A DNA stretch of 64,000 nucleotides from Paraferrimonas sp. SM1919 (lineage in GTDB: Bacteria; Pseudomonadota; Gammaproteobacteria; Enterobacterales; Shewanellaceae): positions 160,091-224,090 of the forward strand of contig NZ_WINH01000002.1 in assembly GCF_010993985.1 (NCBI RefSeq), given 5' to 3'. The position numbers and the translations under genes were made by a program. Positions 26,420-37,354 of the stretch are shown piece by piece (position 1 is the stretch's first letter; the number at the start of each line of letters is the position of its first letter). The notes below the pieces were generated by a model. The model searched no databases. It was not told the origin of the DNA and was given only the letters and a program-made list of their open reading frames with translations.

Positions 26420-27487
26420 ATGAATACTAAAATCAGCGTACTAATGCTGTTGTTAATAGGTTTAACTGGGTGTGGTGGTAGCACAGATGAAACCTACCAA
26501 GATGATGGATACTCAAATATAGATCCAATTGGCAATAACAGTGGAGCTCTATTTGAGCAAGTTGGCAGTTGGGGCGAGCAATCTGATGCTGGCAGTGACT
26601 CAAGTGGTGGTGGCTATGGTTCAGGTGGCGGTTATGGCTCGGATGGTGGCTATGGCAGCGGCGGCACTGATACTGGATCGAGTAGTGACGCTTTAACTTT
26701 TAATAGCCCCAATGGTGTGGCGATTGATGATGATGGCAATATCTATATTACCGAGTTTGCGGGTAACAAGGTTTCTAAGTTTAATGCCCAAGGAGAAAGG
26801 CTAGCCAAATGGGGGGGAGCGGGGTCTGCCAATGGCGAGCTGTCTAACCCAACCGGTATCGCGATCGATAGCCAAGGCAATGTGTGGGTATCTGAAAGTG
26901 GTAATCACAGGCTGCAAAAGTTTACCGCAGATGGACAATGGTTAGCCACTATTGGGCAGCAAGGCAGTGGCGATGGTCAATTTTTATCGGCCATGGTCTT
27001 AGCGATCGATCACCTTGATAATTTGTATGTCACCGATTGGGGCAATGGCAGAGTGCAAGTGTTTGATGCCAATGGTGTATATCAAAGAAGTATTGCTACC
27101 CAAGGCACAGGTGATGGCCAACTGACTAACCCTACGGGCATTAAAATTGATGTCAATGACGTTCTGTGGGTGGTCGATCGTGGTAATGATCGCATTATGA
27201 AGTTCAGCTTAGATGGGACGTTTATCGAGCAGTTCGGCCAGTCCGGCTCTGCCGTGGGGCAATTACTGACCCCAACCAGTATTAACTTTGATGCCAATGG
27301 CAATTTTTACATTGCAGAGGTGGGTAACTCGCGGGTTCAAGGCTTTAATGAAATGGGAGAGTTACTGGGTGAGGTAGCTCCCGGTGAACTTGATAATCCC
27401 CATGGCTTAGCATTTGATGCTGAGGGTTTGCTGTACCTAACCGATACTGGCAACAGTCTAGTGAGAATCTTTAAAGAAGCTGATTAG
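26420..27487 (+). CDS. NHL-repeat beta-propeller lipoprotein
   Basis: 355 residues. Lipobox 'IGLTGC' (Cys about 18). Residues about 45-85 are a Gly/Ser/Tyr-rich low-complexity linker made of 'GGGYGS' type units. From about 90 to the end there are roughly six NHL repeats, each of the form 'PxGIAIDSQGNVWVSESGNHRLQKF', e.g. 'PNGVAIDDDGNIYITE' and 'PHGLAFDAEGLLYLTD'. They should fold into a six-bladed propeller. A periplasmic or surface ligand-binding protein; enzyme activity (peptidyl-glycine lyase-like) is possible but no copper or zinc site is obvious. Confidence 0.88.
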   Translation: MNTKISVLMLLLIGLTGCGGSTDETYQDDGYSNIDPIGNNSGALFEQVGSWGEQSDAGSDSSGGGYGSGGGYGSDGGYGSGGTDTGSSSDALTFNSPNGVAIDDDGNIYITEFAGNKVSKFNAQGERLAKWGGAGSANGELSNPTGIAIDSQGNVWVSESGNHRLQKFTADGQWLATIGQQGSGDGQFLSAMVLAIDHLDNLYVTDWGNGRVQVFDANGVYQRSIATQGTGDGQLTNPTGIKIDVNDVLWVVDRGNDRIMKFSLDGTFIEQFGQSGSAVGQLLTPTSINFDANGNFYIAEVGNSRVQGFNEMGELLGEVAPGELDNPHGLAFDAEGLLYLTDTGNSLVRIFKEAD

Positions 27488-27495
27488 TCATAAAT

Positions 27496-27525
27496 AAATA
27501 GGGCAATGATTGCCCTATTTGATAG
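27496..27525 (+). terminator. Probable terminator after the NHL-repeat gene
   Basis: Ten-bp stem AAATAGGGCA/TGCCCTATTT with a short loop. The T-run is contained in the stem end and is short, so efficiency is uncertain. Confidence 0.65.
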
Positions 27526-27558
27526 AGAAACAGAATATAGATAATAAAACGAGTTCTA

Positions 27559-27990
27559 ATGACCAAGCACTTTAATAGCAAAATCCCACTTTGGGTAAAT
27601 CTGTTTCAAGCATTACTTATTGCCATTATGTTTGGGCAAGCATATGTGTTTTATTTTGATCATCAAGCGATTGTTGATTCAGGGATTTCGATAGGGAGCA
27701 GTAGTGCAGATTTAAATTTACTTTATGAATTTGCTGCCAGAACGGCAACCATGGCAATAGTCTCGCTGATAGTATTACTATCTCAAAACCCGAGGTATTT
27801 TGTTGTTATTTTACTAATGAACCTGTTTCGTGAAGGGCAGGAAACCATCATAGATCCACTGTTTCCATTGTTAAATGCGCCGATGTCCCCTAGCGGTGAC
27901 TTTGTTGCACACCTTGTTATTGTGGCGATCGAGCTTTGGGCGTTTATTACTGTGCTTAAAATAGTGAGAGCGCAAGATAAGACTAACTAA
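27559..27990 (+). CDS. Small integral membrane protein of unknown function
   Basis: 143 residues with four hydrophobic segments (about 10-32, 52-75, 80-95, 112-133). Between helices 3 and 4 is 'LFREGQETIIDPLFPLLN', rich in charge and likely functional. There is no signal peptide beyond the first helix and no family recognised. It stands alone between the NHL protein and a convergent esterase-like gene. Confidence 0.7.
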   Translation: MTKHFNSKIPLWVNLFQALLIAIMFGQAYVFYFDHQAIVDSGISIGSSSADLNLLYEFAARTATMAIVSLIVLLSQNPRYFVVILLMNLFREGQETIIDPLFPLLNAPMSPSGDFVAHLVIVAIELWAFITVLKIVRAQDKTN

Positions 27991-28078
27991 TTGCTAGGTC
28001 ACTCTATGTGGCTTAATTGCAGCCGCATAGAGTTACCTGTAAAGGACACTTAAAGTTTTATCTTTATAGCTTTTGCTC

Positions 28079-29188
28079 TTAAAGCTTCTGCAATAGGGCT
28101 AACTTATCTGAAAATCGTTTTTGCCAAAATGGATGGTCGGTACCGGCTATAGCACTTTTTTGTGCAGCAATGGCTTTATCTATTTGGTTATTGGCTTTAT
28201 GCAAGTCCGCCAAGCTATTAAAAGCCATAAAGGCTTTAGGGTAGAGCTTAGTGGTGAAGTTAAGAGTGTTCACTGCCTGTGGATACTCTTGTGATTTAGC
28301 TAAGGTAATTAGTGAGGTAACAGGTTTTACCTCAAAGCCATATTTGACCGCGCTTAACTTTTTATAATGATTCACAATGGCCTGTGGCCCTTGCTTGGAA
28401 ATGTCAGAATCGGCCGCCAGTGGAATATGGATATCATCAAATAAGCGCTCAATAGCGTTGGCTGTGGCGAGCACTGGCATACTCATATAGTAATTCTTTT
28501 CAAATAACTCACTGTGCCATTGCAGCTTGGTGTCAAGGGTGGCCAACTTTTCTAAAAGTTGATCATGGCTGGTGATTTGTCTTTGCTCATAATCGCTATT
28601 ACCGCGAGAAATAAATAAAAATTTACCCTCAGGCAATTTTTCTAACTGATTAATATCTTTAATAATATTACCCGCATCCTGGCTCAAAATTGGGCTCGCG
28701 GCAAAATAAGCATTAAACAGGTGAGGCTTATTCAATAGGGTATACAGGCTAAAGGTGGCATTGCCAGTAAAGCCATTCAGAATACGATAACCATTGGTTC
28801 TAAAGCGTTTATCAATCTCGACTAATAGCTCGTTTTCGACCATGTCATAAAAGGCGTCGGTATTGCCGTCATCCCAGAAGCTGCTTTTTAGGTCACCTAG
28901 TTCTCTAGATTCTGTGCGGCTGGTAATAACTATCGTTTTTAACCAAGGCCAGTCACCGTTATGGCTCATCCAATCTTGCATACCATTAAGGTAATTGATT
29001 GAGCGTGGGTGGAAATCAAACAGCATTGGGTAGCGTTTATCGCTGTTCTCATACCCTTGGGGTAGGGCTGCTATTAATTGGATCGTTTCTTTTAAATGTT
29101 TGGATTTGACTTCAAACTGGACCAGATTATCTAAACCATAACTTGGCAAAGTGACCATTATTAGCATAAATGCAATCAGTTGTTTCAT
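28079..29188 (-). CDS. Exported esterase-like protein (PF00756 fold) with altered nucleophile and C-terminal TPR-like region
   Basis: 369 residues from the ATG preceded by AAGGAAG. Signal peptide 1-18. The N-terminal 270 residues follow the esterase D/enterochelin-esterase fold ('RYPMLFDFHP', 'DAFYDMVENELLVEIDKRF'). At the nucleophile elbow, however, the sequence is 'LNGFTGNATFSLYTLL', with Thr141 instead of the usual Ser of GHSxGG. The C-terminal 100 residues look like one or two TPR helices ('AFMAFNSLADLHKANNQIDKA'), a pairing seen in this family. It may be a pseudo-esterase or use Thr. Periplasmic. Confidence 0.8.
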   Translation of the reverse strand: MKQLIAFMLIMVTLPSYGLDNLVQFEVKSKHLKETIQLIAALPQGYENSDKRYPMLFDFHPRSINYLNGMQDWMSHNGDWPWLKTIVITSRTESRELGDLKSSFWDDGNTDAFYDMVENELLVEIDKRFRTNGYRILNGFTGNATFSLYTLLNKPHLFNAYFAASPILSQDAGNIIKDINQLEKLPEGKFLFISRGNSDYEQRQITSHDQLLEKLATLDTKLQWHSELFEKNYYMSMPVLATANAIERLFDDIHIPLAADSDISKQGPQAIVNHYKKLSAVKYGFEVKPVTSLITLAKSQEYPQAVNTLNFTTKLYPKAFMAFNSLADLHKANNQIDKAIAAQKSAIAGTDHPFWQKRFSDKLALLQKL

Positions 29189-29260
29189 AACGCTTCCTTG
29201 AGTCTGTTTTATATTCAATATAAGCTGCTATCAAAATAAAAACAATGATTTAAGTATCAA

Positions 29261-29294
29261 GTTTCGAGAGCGGGCTGCGCCCTTCGAGATACGA
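29261..29294 (+). repeat. Dispersed palindromic repeat, copy 1
   Basis: GTTTCGAGAGCGGGCTGCGC at the start, then CCTTCGAGAT: TCGA/TCGA and GGGC/GCCC can pair around TGC. A close copy in the opposite orientation is at 58766-58793 and a partial one at about 36386-36402. It looks like a short REP-type intergenic repeat. Confidence 0.6.
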
Positions 29295-29344
29295 GGCATT
29301 TAGAACTGAATTTTGTAAGTGTTAAATACAGGGAGTATGGGATA

Positions 29345-30031
29345 ATGAAAGTGATGCCGTTGATTAGAAAAGTGCATAAATGGCTAGGGTTACTGCTTGG
29401 CTTACAAGTGATTTTTTGGGTGGGTGGTGGACTGATTATGTCGTCCATTCCACTTGAAATGGTGCATGGTAAGCACCTGCACGGGGATAAATCGTTAGCA
29501 AGGGTAACGGATCACAGTCAGTTGGCAGAAGTGCAGCCATTATTGGCAAAACACAGTGCTAATTCGGTACAAGTCTATCAAGTTGAAAATACCCCTGTGT
29601 ATGAGATTGCTAATGGCAAACAACGCCACTTTTATAATGCGATCACCACTGAGCCATTCAATGGTGTAAACCAAGCGCAGTTAACGGCTATCGCCACTAG
29701 GTTGTATCAAAAGTCGGGCCAAATTAAAGCAGCCTACCCAGTCCCAGCCACTGCTGAAGCGATCGGTTTAAAAGGCACCATTTGGCGCATCGACTTTGAT
29801 GACTGGATGAATACCAGTTTCTACCTTGCCCAAGAAAACGGTCAACTACTTCGAGTCCGCTCAGACCTATGGCGCATTTTCGACTTTGTGTGGATGCTGC
29901 ACATCATGGACTATGAACATAGGGAAGACTTTAATAATCCACTACTGATCAGCTTCGCCGCCCTAGCATTACTGTTTAGTTTTTCTGGTGTTTGGTTGTT
30001 GCTGCCTTGGTTAAGAAGTATGAAAAGGTAG
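29345..30031 (+). CDS. PepSY-domain membrane protein
   Basis: 228 residues with N-terminal 'IRKVHKWLGLLLGLQVIFWVGGG', typical of PepSY-associated membrane helices (His14 in the 'H-x-W-x-G' motif, short form 'VHKWLGLLLG'), a periplasmic part (about 35-175) and a C-terminal helix (195-220). The 'WMLHIMDY' motif before the last helix is also seen in this family. Relatives are linked to iron/heme uptake or membrane electron transfer. No redox cofactor motif apart from the histidines is certain. It stands alone. Confidence 0.78.
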   Translation: MKVMPLIRKVHKWLGLLLGLQVIFWVGGGLIMSSIPLEMVHGKHLHGDKSLARVTDHSQLAEVQPLLAKHSANSVQVYQVENTPVYEIANGKQRHFYNAITTEPFNGVNQAQLTAIATRLYQKSGQIKAAYPVPATAEAIGLKGTIWRIDFDDWMNTSFYLAQENGQLLRVRSDLWRIFDFVWMLHIMDYEHREDFNNPLLISFAALALLFSFSGVWLLLPWLRSMKR

Positions 30032-30077
30032 GGATATATTTTTAAGCTGCGCTTAGCTAAAAGAAAATATAGGATAA

Positions 30078-30656
30078 TTAACCGTCTGTAAGACACGCCA
30101 AACTAAACCCCATTAATTCCTTATAAAACTCAAAAAACATTCCCTCAATTTCACTTTGATGGGTCATCACTTTATCGGCCACGTCGCTAAAGTAATTCGG
30201 TTTAGAAAAACGTCTTGATACGCCATTCATGGCTTTTAATATGCCTTCCATTTCGCGGTAGCTATTAAACCAGTCGTAGCGCTGCATATTGGGCAGAATA
30301 TTGGCCAGTCGCTCAGGCACATCAGGGTGATTCAGGGCATTGTTATACACCTGCGCGCTAAACTGGGGCAGAGTTTGGTGGTGGTAGTGCTGCCAGTGTT
30401 TGGCGAGGCAGTGATCAAACAACAGATCAATCACAATGGGGGCAATGCGCGGGTTATTTAGGCTAAGTTGATTGCAGGCCTGTTTAAACAGTGGGTGAGC
30501 ATCGGTAAATTTATCAATTTGGCGGTGCAGCAATACCCCTTGTTGCAACGAGGTTGGCAGGGATTCAATACTGCCACGGACAAAGTCACCGGCAAGGTTG
30601 CTGGTAATGTCGGTATTGGTGTGCCAAGCCAAATGGCAATGGGCGAGAAAGTTCAT
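30078..30656 (-). CDS. acpH: Acyl carrier protein phosphodiesterase (ACP hydrolase)
   Basis: 192 residues, the length of E. coli AcpH. It releases 4'-phosphopantetheine from holo-ACP. HD-like metal motifs are present: 'MNFLAHCHLA', 'LAGDFVRG', 'LLHRQIDKFTDAHP', 'IVIDLLFDHCLAKHW'. It is divergent from queA, as in E. coli (acpH/yajB next to queA), which supports the call. Confidence 0.92.
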   Translation of the reverse strand: MNFLAHCHLAWHTNTDITSNLAGDFVRGSIESLPTSLQQGVLLHRQIDKFTDAHPLFKQACNQLSLNNPRIAPIVIDLLFDHCLAKHWQHYHHQTLPQFSAQVYNNALNHPDVPERLANILPNMQRYDWFNSYREMEGILKAMNGVSRRFSKPNYFSDVADKVMTHQSEIEGMFFEFYKELMGFSLACLTDG

Positions 30657-30795
30657 GCAATCATTTACCTTAATACTATTACTAACAGGCCCTAAGAGTG
30701 AGGCTAAGTCTTGATCTTAATACTTTTACTGCTAGACTAGCGACCCTTTGCTAGACCGTCTAGTTTTAAAGCTATTAATTGTAAAGAGAAAGCCC

Positions 30796-31836
30796 ATGCA
30801 AGTTTCAGATTTTAGTTTTGACCTTCCTGATGAATTGATTGCCCGTTACCCAATGGCCGAGCGCCGTGGTTCGCGCCTTTTACAATTAACAGGTGCCACA
30901 GGCGAGCTGACCGATAAGCAATTTGCTGACATTCTTGATTGCGTGGAAGCGGGCGATCTGATGGTATTTAACAATACCCGTGTGATCCCGGCCCGTGTGT
31001 TCGCCCAAAAAGAAACCGGCGGTAAAATTGAAATCTTGGTTGAGCGTGTATTAGAGCACCAACGCATTTTAGCTCACGTACGTTCTAGCAAGTCGCCAAA
31101 GCCAGGCTCTAAAGTGATTTTACCGGGTGGTTACCAGATGACTATGGTATCTCGCCATGGGGCTTTATTCGAGCTTGAACTGCACGGTGAAGAGGGCATT
31201 TTAGAAGCCCTTGATAAAATTGGTCACATGCCATTACCGCCTTATATCGACCGCCCAGACGAAGACGCCGACTGGGAGCGTTACCAAACGGTTTACAACA
31301 AAACTCCAGGTGCGGTGGCGGCGCCAACCGCAGGTCTGCATTTTGATGAAGAGATGATGGCTGCGCTTGAAGCTAAGGGCGTACAAATTGAGTACGTGAC
31401 TTTGCATGTGGGCGCCGGGACGTTTCAGCCGGTAAAGGTAGACAGCATTGACGATCACGTGATGCACAGCGAACAAGCCATTGTGCCGCAGCAAGTGGTA
31501 GATAAGGTTAACGCGACTAAAGCGGCGGGTAAGCGTGTGATTGCGGTAGGCACTACTTCGGTGCGTTCATTAGAGTCTGCCGCTAAGGCTTCAAACGGTG
31601 GCGAACTACAGCCTTTCCATGGCGATACCGATATCTTTATCTTCCCAGGTTACGAGTTTGGCGTGGTGGATGCCATGGTAACTAACTTCCACTTACCTGA
31701 ATCAACCCTAATTATGTTAGTGAGCGCTTTTGCTGGCTTTGACAATACCATGAACGCCTATAAGCATGCGGTTAATGATAAATATCGCTTCTTTAGCTAT
31801 GGCGATGCCATGTTTGTGACCAAGAAGCCGTTATAA
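30796..31836 (+). CDS. queA: tRNA preQ1(34) S-adenosylmethionine ribosyltransferase-isomerase QueA
   Basis: 346 residues from the ATG beginning '[11 protein letters not shown]'; the upstream in-frame extension lacks homology. It transfers the ribosyl part of SAM to preQ1 in tRNA, making epoxyqueuosine. Hallmarks are 'DELIARYP', '[15 protein letters not shown]', 'PTAGLHFDE', '[10 protein letters not shown]' and '[10 protein letters not shown]'. It is followed by tgt, the preceding enzyme of queuosine synthesis. Confidence 0.97.
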   Translation: MQVSDFSFDLPDELIARYPMAERRGSRLLQLTGATGELTDKQFADILDCVEAGDLMVFNNTRVIPARVFAQKETGGKIEILVERVLEHQRILAHVRSSKSPKPGSKVILPGGYQMTMVSRHGALFELELHGEEGILEALDKIGHMPLPPYIDRPDEDADWERYQTVYNKTPGAVAAPTAGLHFDEEMMAALEAKGVQIEYVTLHVGAGTFQPVKVDSIDDHVMHSEQAIVPQQVVDKVNATKAAGKRVIAVGTTSVRSLESAAKASNGGELQPFHGDTDIFIFPGYEFGVVDAMVTNFHLPESTLIMLVSAFAGFDNTMNAYKHAVNDKYRFFSYGDAMFVTKKPL

Positions 31837-31849
31837 ACGATAATTTTTC

Positions 31850-31880
31850 GATACTATTGCCTCTCTTGGGCAATAGTATC
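31850..31880 (+). other. Strong hairpin in the queA-tgt gap
   Basis: Perfect 11-bp stem GATACTATTGC (31850-31860) and GCAATAGTATC (31870-31880) with a 9-base loop and no following T-run. It lies 43 bases before the tgt start. It could be a leader structure or a processing site. Confidence 0.5.
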
Positions 31881-31911
31881 AGCCCTACTCAAAGTTGGAC
31901 TGTTTTTCTGA

Positions 31912-33048
<1,137 letters not shown>

Positions 33049-33063
33049 TAAGCTATTCGCTTT

Positions 33064-33104
33064 AAAAGAGTCACATTCATTAGTAGAATGTGACTCTTTT
33101 TGTA
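33064..33104 (+). terminator. Rho-independent terminator after tgt
   Basis: Fifteen-bp perfect stem, AAAAGAGTCACATTC with GAATGTGACTCTTTT, followed by T and TGT. It separates queA-tgt from yajC-secD-secF. Confidence 0.9.
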
Positions 33105-33194
33105 TGTTTTGACTTTTATTTTGGGGCAGCTGTCCCCATATACAAAACATCACGGTCAATAGTCGACGAACGATAACTTAATAAAGAGGTTACT

Positions 33195-33527
33195 ATGTTT
33201 ATTTCTAATGCTTATGCAAACGCAGCTGGCGCACCACAAGGTGGCGGCACAATGGAGCTAGTGATGATGCTAGCGATTTTTGGTTTGATCTTTTATTTCA
33301 TGATCTACCGTCCACAAGCTAAACGTGTTAAAGAGCAAAAAAGCCTAATGGAATCAATGTCCAAAGGTGATGAGGTGCTAACTAACGGCGGTATCGTTGG
33401 TAAGATTGCTAAAATTTCTACTGACAACGATTACTTGGTATTGACTCTAAACGAAAATAACCAAGTCACCATCAAAAAAGATTATGTAGTGGCTATTTTA
33501 CCTAAAGGCTCTATCCAGTCTCTATAA
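33195..33527 (+). CDS. yajC: Sec translocon accessory protein YajC
   Basis: 110 residues with one membrane helix (about 20-38) followed by the typical '[15 protein letters not shown]' and '[14 protein letters not shown]'. It is a partner of SecDF-YidC in the inner membrane. It is first gene of the yajC-secD-secF operon, 17 bases before secD, and has its own upstream region after the tgt terminator. Confidence 0.96.
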   Translation: MFISNAYANAAGAPQGGGTMELVMMLAIFGLIFYFMIYRPQAKRVKEQKSLMESMSKGDEVLTNGGIVGKIAKISTDNDYLVLTLNENNQVTIKKDYVVAILPKGSIQSL

Positions 33528-33544
33528 GCCTTGAGGGCAACAGC

Positions 33545-35389
33545 GTGTTAAATAAATATCCTTTATGGAAAAACCTTATGGTGGTGTTCATCATCGCCAT
33601 GGGGGCGCTGTACGCATTGCCAAACATTTACGGTGAAGACTTTGCCGTTCAAGTTTCTGCAACCCGTACCAGCGAAGTGACCACAGATACTCTGGCTAAT
33701 GTTAACAACGAGTTAGCCAAAGCCGGTATCGACATTAAAAGCGTCAAAATGGAAGACGGCACGATTGAAGTGCGCGTACTTGACGGAGATACCCAACTGC
33801 AAGCTAGGGAAGCATTGGCAGCGGCACTTGGTCGCCAATATGTTGTTGCCCTGAATCTTGCACCAACGACGCCAGAATGGCTAGAAGCCATTGGTGGTGG
33901 CCCAATGAAATTGGGTCTTGATCTGCGCGGTGGTATTCATTTCCTAATGGAAGTGGATATGGATGAAGCGGTATCTAAAGCCAAGAAGGGGATGATTACC
34001 TCTTTCCCAAGTGACTTACGTCAAGAGCGAATTCGTTATTCAGGCGTGAGCAGTTTTGGTGAAGGCATTATCATCAAATTCCGTGATGAAGCGCAGATGG
34101 ATAAAGCTGAGTTCTTTATTAAGAATCGTTACAATCAATACCAAGTTAGCGAAGCTAAAGATGAAACGGCATTGCTAGTGGTAATGACCGATGATTACCT
34201 AAAGCAAATTCGTGACGAAGCGATTTCGCAAAATATTACTATTATTCGTAATCGTGTGAACGAGTTAGGTGTGGCTGAGCCTGTGGTTCAACGCCAAGGT
34301 GCTGAACGCATTGTGGTGCAACTTCCTGGTGTGCAAGACCCAACTCGCGCTAAAGAAATTTTAGGTGCTACCGCTACTCTTGAGTTTCGTTTAGTTGACA
34401 CGGATACCGACCCCCGTGACGCTTTGGTTGGACGTATTCCAGCGAGTTCTGAATTGCATCAGCGCCGTGAAGGTGGTCCAGTTGTTCTAAAAAAATCAGT
34501 GATTTTAACCGGTGATCATATCACTGGTGCTCGGGCAGCCTTTGATGAAAATGGTCAGCCGCAAGTTAGCATTGATTTAGATGCTGAGGGCGGCACTAAA
34601 ATGGCAGGTGCGACTAAAACTGCCATTGGTAAGCCTATGGCGACCCTATTCACTGAATATAAGCCTACTGGTGAAAAAGACGAAAATGGCCGTTCTAAGC
34701 TGCAAAAAATTGAAGAAGTAGTGTCCGTTGCGACTATTCAATCCCGTTTAGGACGCAGTTTCCGAATTACTGGTTTAGGCCACGCTGAAGCGCAAAACTT
34801 AGCACTATTATTACGTGCCGGTGCCCTAAAGGCGCCAGTACAAATTGTTGAAGAACGTACCATTGGTCCAAGCCTAGGTGCCCAAAACATTGAAAATGGT
34901 CTATCGGCCATGATTTGGGGCATGATAGTGGTGGTTATCTTTATGGCTATTTACTACCGTAGCTTTGGTCTGATTGCTAACCTAGCATTGGTGGTTAACC
35001 TGCTGCTGATTGTGGGCGTAATGTCGATGATCCCTGGGGCAACGTTAACCTTGCCAGGTATTGCCGGTATCGTATTGACCGTTGGTATGGCGGTGGATGG
35101 TAACGTGCTTATTTTCGAGCGTATTCGTGAAGAATTACAAGCAGGTCGCAGTGTGCAACGTGCCATTAGTGAAGGTTACGGTAACGCCCTATCAACCATT
35201 GCTGATGCCAACATCACCACCTTTATTACTTCTTTAATCCTATTTGCTGTGGGAACTGGTGCCGTAAAAGGCTTTGCGGTTACCCTTATGATAGGCATTG
35301 CAACCTCTATGTTTACTGCAATTGTGGCTTCTCGTGCCCTAGTAAACATTATTTGGGGTGGCAAGAATACTAACAAGCTTTCAATTTAG
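33545..35389 (+). CDS. secD: Protein translocase subunit SecD
   Basis: 614 residues from a GTG start ('[14 protein letters not shown]', aligning with E. coli SecD). With SecF it uses proton flow to pull exported proteins out of SecYEG. Membrane helix 1 is followed by a large periplasmic domain with '[15 protein letters not shown]' and '[17 protein letters not shown]', then helices 2-6 with '[17 protein letters not shown]'. Normal length. Confidence 0.97.
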   Translation: MLNKYPLWKNLMVVFIIAMGALYALPNIYGEDFAVQVSATRTSEVTTDTLANVNNELAKAGIDIKSVKMEDGTIEVRVLDGDTQLQAREALAAALGRQYVVALNLAPTTPEWLEAIGGGPMKLGLDLRGGIHFLMEVDMDEAVSKAKKGMITSFPSDLRQERIRYSGVSSFGEGIIIKFRDEAQMDKAEFFIKNRYNQYQVSEAKDETALLVVMTDDYLKQIRDEAISQNITIIRNRVNELGVAEPVVQRQGAERIVVQLPGVQDPTRAKEILGATATLEFRLVDTDTDPRDALVGRIPASSELHQRREGGPVVLKKSVILTGDHITGARAAFDENGQPQVSIDLDAEGGTKMAGATKTAIGKPMATLFTEYKPTGEKDENGRSKLQKIEEVVSVATIQSRLGRSFRITGLGHAEAQNLALLLRAGALKAPVQIVEERTIGPSLGAQNIENGLSAMIWGMIVVVIFMAIYYRSFGLIANLALVVNLLLIVGVMSMIPGATLTLPGIAGIVLTVGMAVDGNVLIFERIREELQAGRSVQRAISEGYGNALSTIADANITTFITSLILFAVGTGAVKGFAVTLMIGIATSMFTAIVASRALVNIIWGGKNTNKLSI

Positions 35390-35398
35390 GGGTTAATC

Positions 35399-36346
35399 AT
35401 GTTTCAAATTTTGAAGTTAAAAGAGACGGTTAACTTTCTTAAGCATGCCAAGGTAATCAGCTTACTATCGCTACTGCTAATCCTAGGATCTATCGGTTCT
35501 TTAGCGACTAAAGGTATTAACTGGGGATTAGATTTTACCGGTGGTACCGTCGTAGAAGTTGAGTTTAGCGAAAAAGCCGATCTTAAACTATTGCGTGAAT
35601 CGTTAACGGCGCCAGAGGTTAATGGCGCCGTAGTACAGAATTTTGGTTCTTCTAAGGATGTGGTCGTACGCCTACCGGTTCGTGAAGAATTTAAGTCTGA
35701 TGTGCAAGTTGCAGCCACTAAAGCTACCGTAATGAGCATTGATTCAGCCGCGGTGATTAAGCGTGTTGAGTTTGTGGGCCCACAGGTTGGCCGTGAGCTA
35801 GCCGAGCAAGGTGGTCTTGCGGTACTAGTGGCGCTTTTATGTATTTTGATGTACGTATCTATGCGCTTTGAGTGGCGTTTAGCTATGGGTTCTGTGGCAG
35901 CATTGGCGCACGACGTTATTGTTACTTTGGGTATTTTCTCGCTATTCCAAATCGAGTTCGATTTAACCGTATTAGCAGGGGTACTAACGGTTGTGGGTTA
36001 CTCATTAAACGATACCATCGTTGTCTATGACCGTATCCGTGAGAACTTCTTAAAAATGCGTAAGGGCAGTTCTACGGATGTAGTAAACACTTCGATTACC
36101 CAGACGATGAGCCGTACCATTATTACTACATTAACCACGCTATTTGTTGTGACCGCGCTTTTCCTAAAAGGCGGTGCGATGATCCACGGCTTTGCTACGG
36201 CATTGTTAATGGGTATTTTAGTGGGTACTTACTCGTCAATTTACGTGGCTTCTTACCTAGCAATTAAACTCGGTATCGACCGTGAGCATATGCTGCCGGT
36301 AGAGATTGAAAAAGAAGGCGCAGACCAAGACGCGTTAATGCCTTAA
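35399..36346 (+). CDS. secF: Protein translocase subunit SecF
   Basis: 315 residues, partner of SecD. 'GLDFTGGTVVEV' after the first helix, and in the membrane part 'GYSLNDTIVVYDRIREN' and 'SRTIITTLTTLFVV'. It begins 9 bases after secD. The C-terminal tail is short and acidic. Confidence 0.97.
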   Translation: MFQILKLKETVNFLKHAKVISLLSLLLILGSIGSLATKGINWGLDFTGGTVVEVEFSEKADLKLLRESLTAPEVNGAVVQNFGSSKDVVVRLPVREEFKSDVQVAATKATVMSIDSAAVIKRVEFVGPQVGRELAEQGGLAVLVALLCILMYVSMRFEWRLAMGSVAALAHDVIVTLGIFSLFQIEFDLTVLAGVLTVVGYSLNDTIVVYDRIRENFLKMRKGSSTDVVNTSITQTMSRTIITTLTTLFVVTALFLKGGAMIHGFATALLMGILVGTYSSIYVASYLAIKLGIDREHMLPVEIEKEGADQDALMP

Positions 36347-36460
36347 TCGCACTTTGTACGAAAGGGCGGACTTGGTCCAGTGAGGTCGCTGCGCTTCGAG
36401 ATGACCGATTACGGACAAATACATTCCGTATTCTGTATTGCGAACGCAGTATTCGAATAT

Positions 36461-36490
36461 AAAAAAGGTTGCTTGTTAGCAACCTTTTTT
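36461..36490. terminator. Bidirectional terminator between secF and nagB
   Basis: Twelve-bp stem AAAAAAGGTTGC/GCAACCTTTTTT with a TTGTTA loop; the A and T runs let it work for secF (plus) and nagB (minus). Confidence 0.88.
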
Positions 36491-36548
36491 ATAACAGGCT
36501 TTTCGACTTTTCACTTTAGCAACACAGTGGCGTGCTAAATCAGTACCA

Positions 36549-37331
36549 TTAATCGGTTTCTAATTTTCGTTGTTGTTTCTCAATGAACTGATAAAAGTCT
36601 TTATTGGTTAGCTTAGTGGCGGCTGCCTCATCAATCACAATAATGGCATCTTGGTGCATTTGCAGTGCTGAGGCTGGGCACATGGCTGAAATTGGTCCCT
36701 CGACTGTCGCCGCAATGGCATCGGCTTTGCTTTCACCAGTTGCCAGTAATAACACCTGTTTCGATTCCATTATGGTACCTATGCCCATTGTGATCGATAG
36801 CTCAGGCTGGTATTCATTTTCTGCAAAAAAGCGAGCATTATCATCAATCGTGGCTTGAGTAAGGGTTTTTACTCGCGTTCGAGATGCCAGTGAAGAGCTG
36901 GGCTCGTTAAAACCAATATGGCCATTTCGGCCAATACCTAGTAGCTGTAGATCAATGCCACCGGCGTGGGTTATGGCTTGTTCGTAGTCGCTGCCAGCTT
37001 GCTTGGGATTAGGGTGCATACCGTTGGGTACATGGGTGTTTTTAATATTGATATCAATGTGATTAAACAACTGTTCATTCATAAAGTAACGGTAGCTTTG
37101 GTTATGGCTTGCTGCTAACCCAAGGTATTCATCAAGGTTAAAACTGGTTGTTTGTTTAAAAGATACCTGACCTGCCTTGTTGGCTTTGATGAGTTCTTTA
37201 TAAAGGTTTACTGGAGTCGAGCCAGTTGCCAGTCCAAGCACAGAAGCGGGCTTTTGGGCAATTTGTTTCACAAAAAGCTGAGCTCCGTAGTGGGCAACGG
37301 CTTGAGCATCTTTCAAAATTACAACGCGCAT
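36549..37331 (-). CDS. nagB: Glucosamine-6-phosphate deaminase, NagB type I
   Basis: 260 residues. It converts glucosamine-6-phosphate to fructose-6-phosphate and ammonia. '[15 protein letters not shown]' (phosphate loop), '[10 protein letters not shown]' (catalytic Asp), '[13 protein letters not shown]' (general acid/base region) are all present. This is the classic NagB fold, not the SIS-domain NagB-II usual in Shewanella nag clusters. It lies 23 bases downstream of the LacI-type gene on the same strand. Confidence 0.95.
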   Translation of the reverse strand: MRVVILKDAQAVAHYGAQLFVKQIAQKPASVLGLATGSTPVNLYKELIKANKAGQVSFKQTTSFNLDEYLGLAASHNQSYRYFMNEQLFNHIDINIKNTHVPNGMHPNPKQAGSDYEQAITHAGGIDLQLLGIGRNGHIGFNEPSSSLASRTRVKTLTQATIDDNARFFAENEYQPELSITMGIGTIMESKQVLLLATGESKADAIAATVEGPISAMCPASALQMHQDAIIVIDEAAATKLTNKDFYQFIEKQQRKLETD

Positions 37332-37354
37332 GACTATTTCCTAATGATTGTGGG

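Noticed and set aside
26590-26680. DNA tandem repeat in the NHL gene
   Set aside because: It encodes a Gly/Ser/Tyr linker with varied codons and is better described as protein low complexity.
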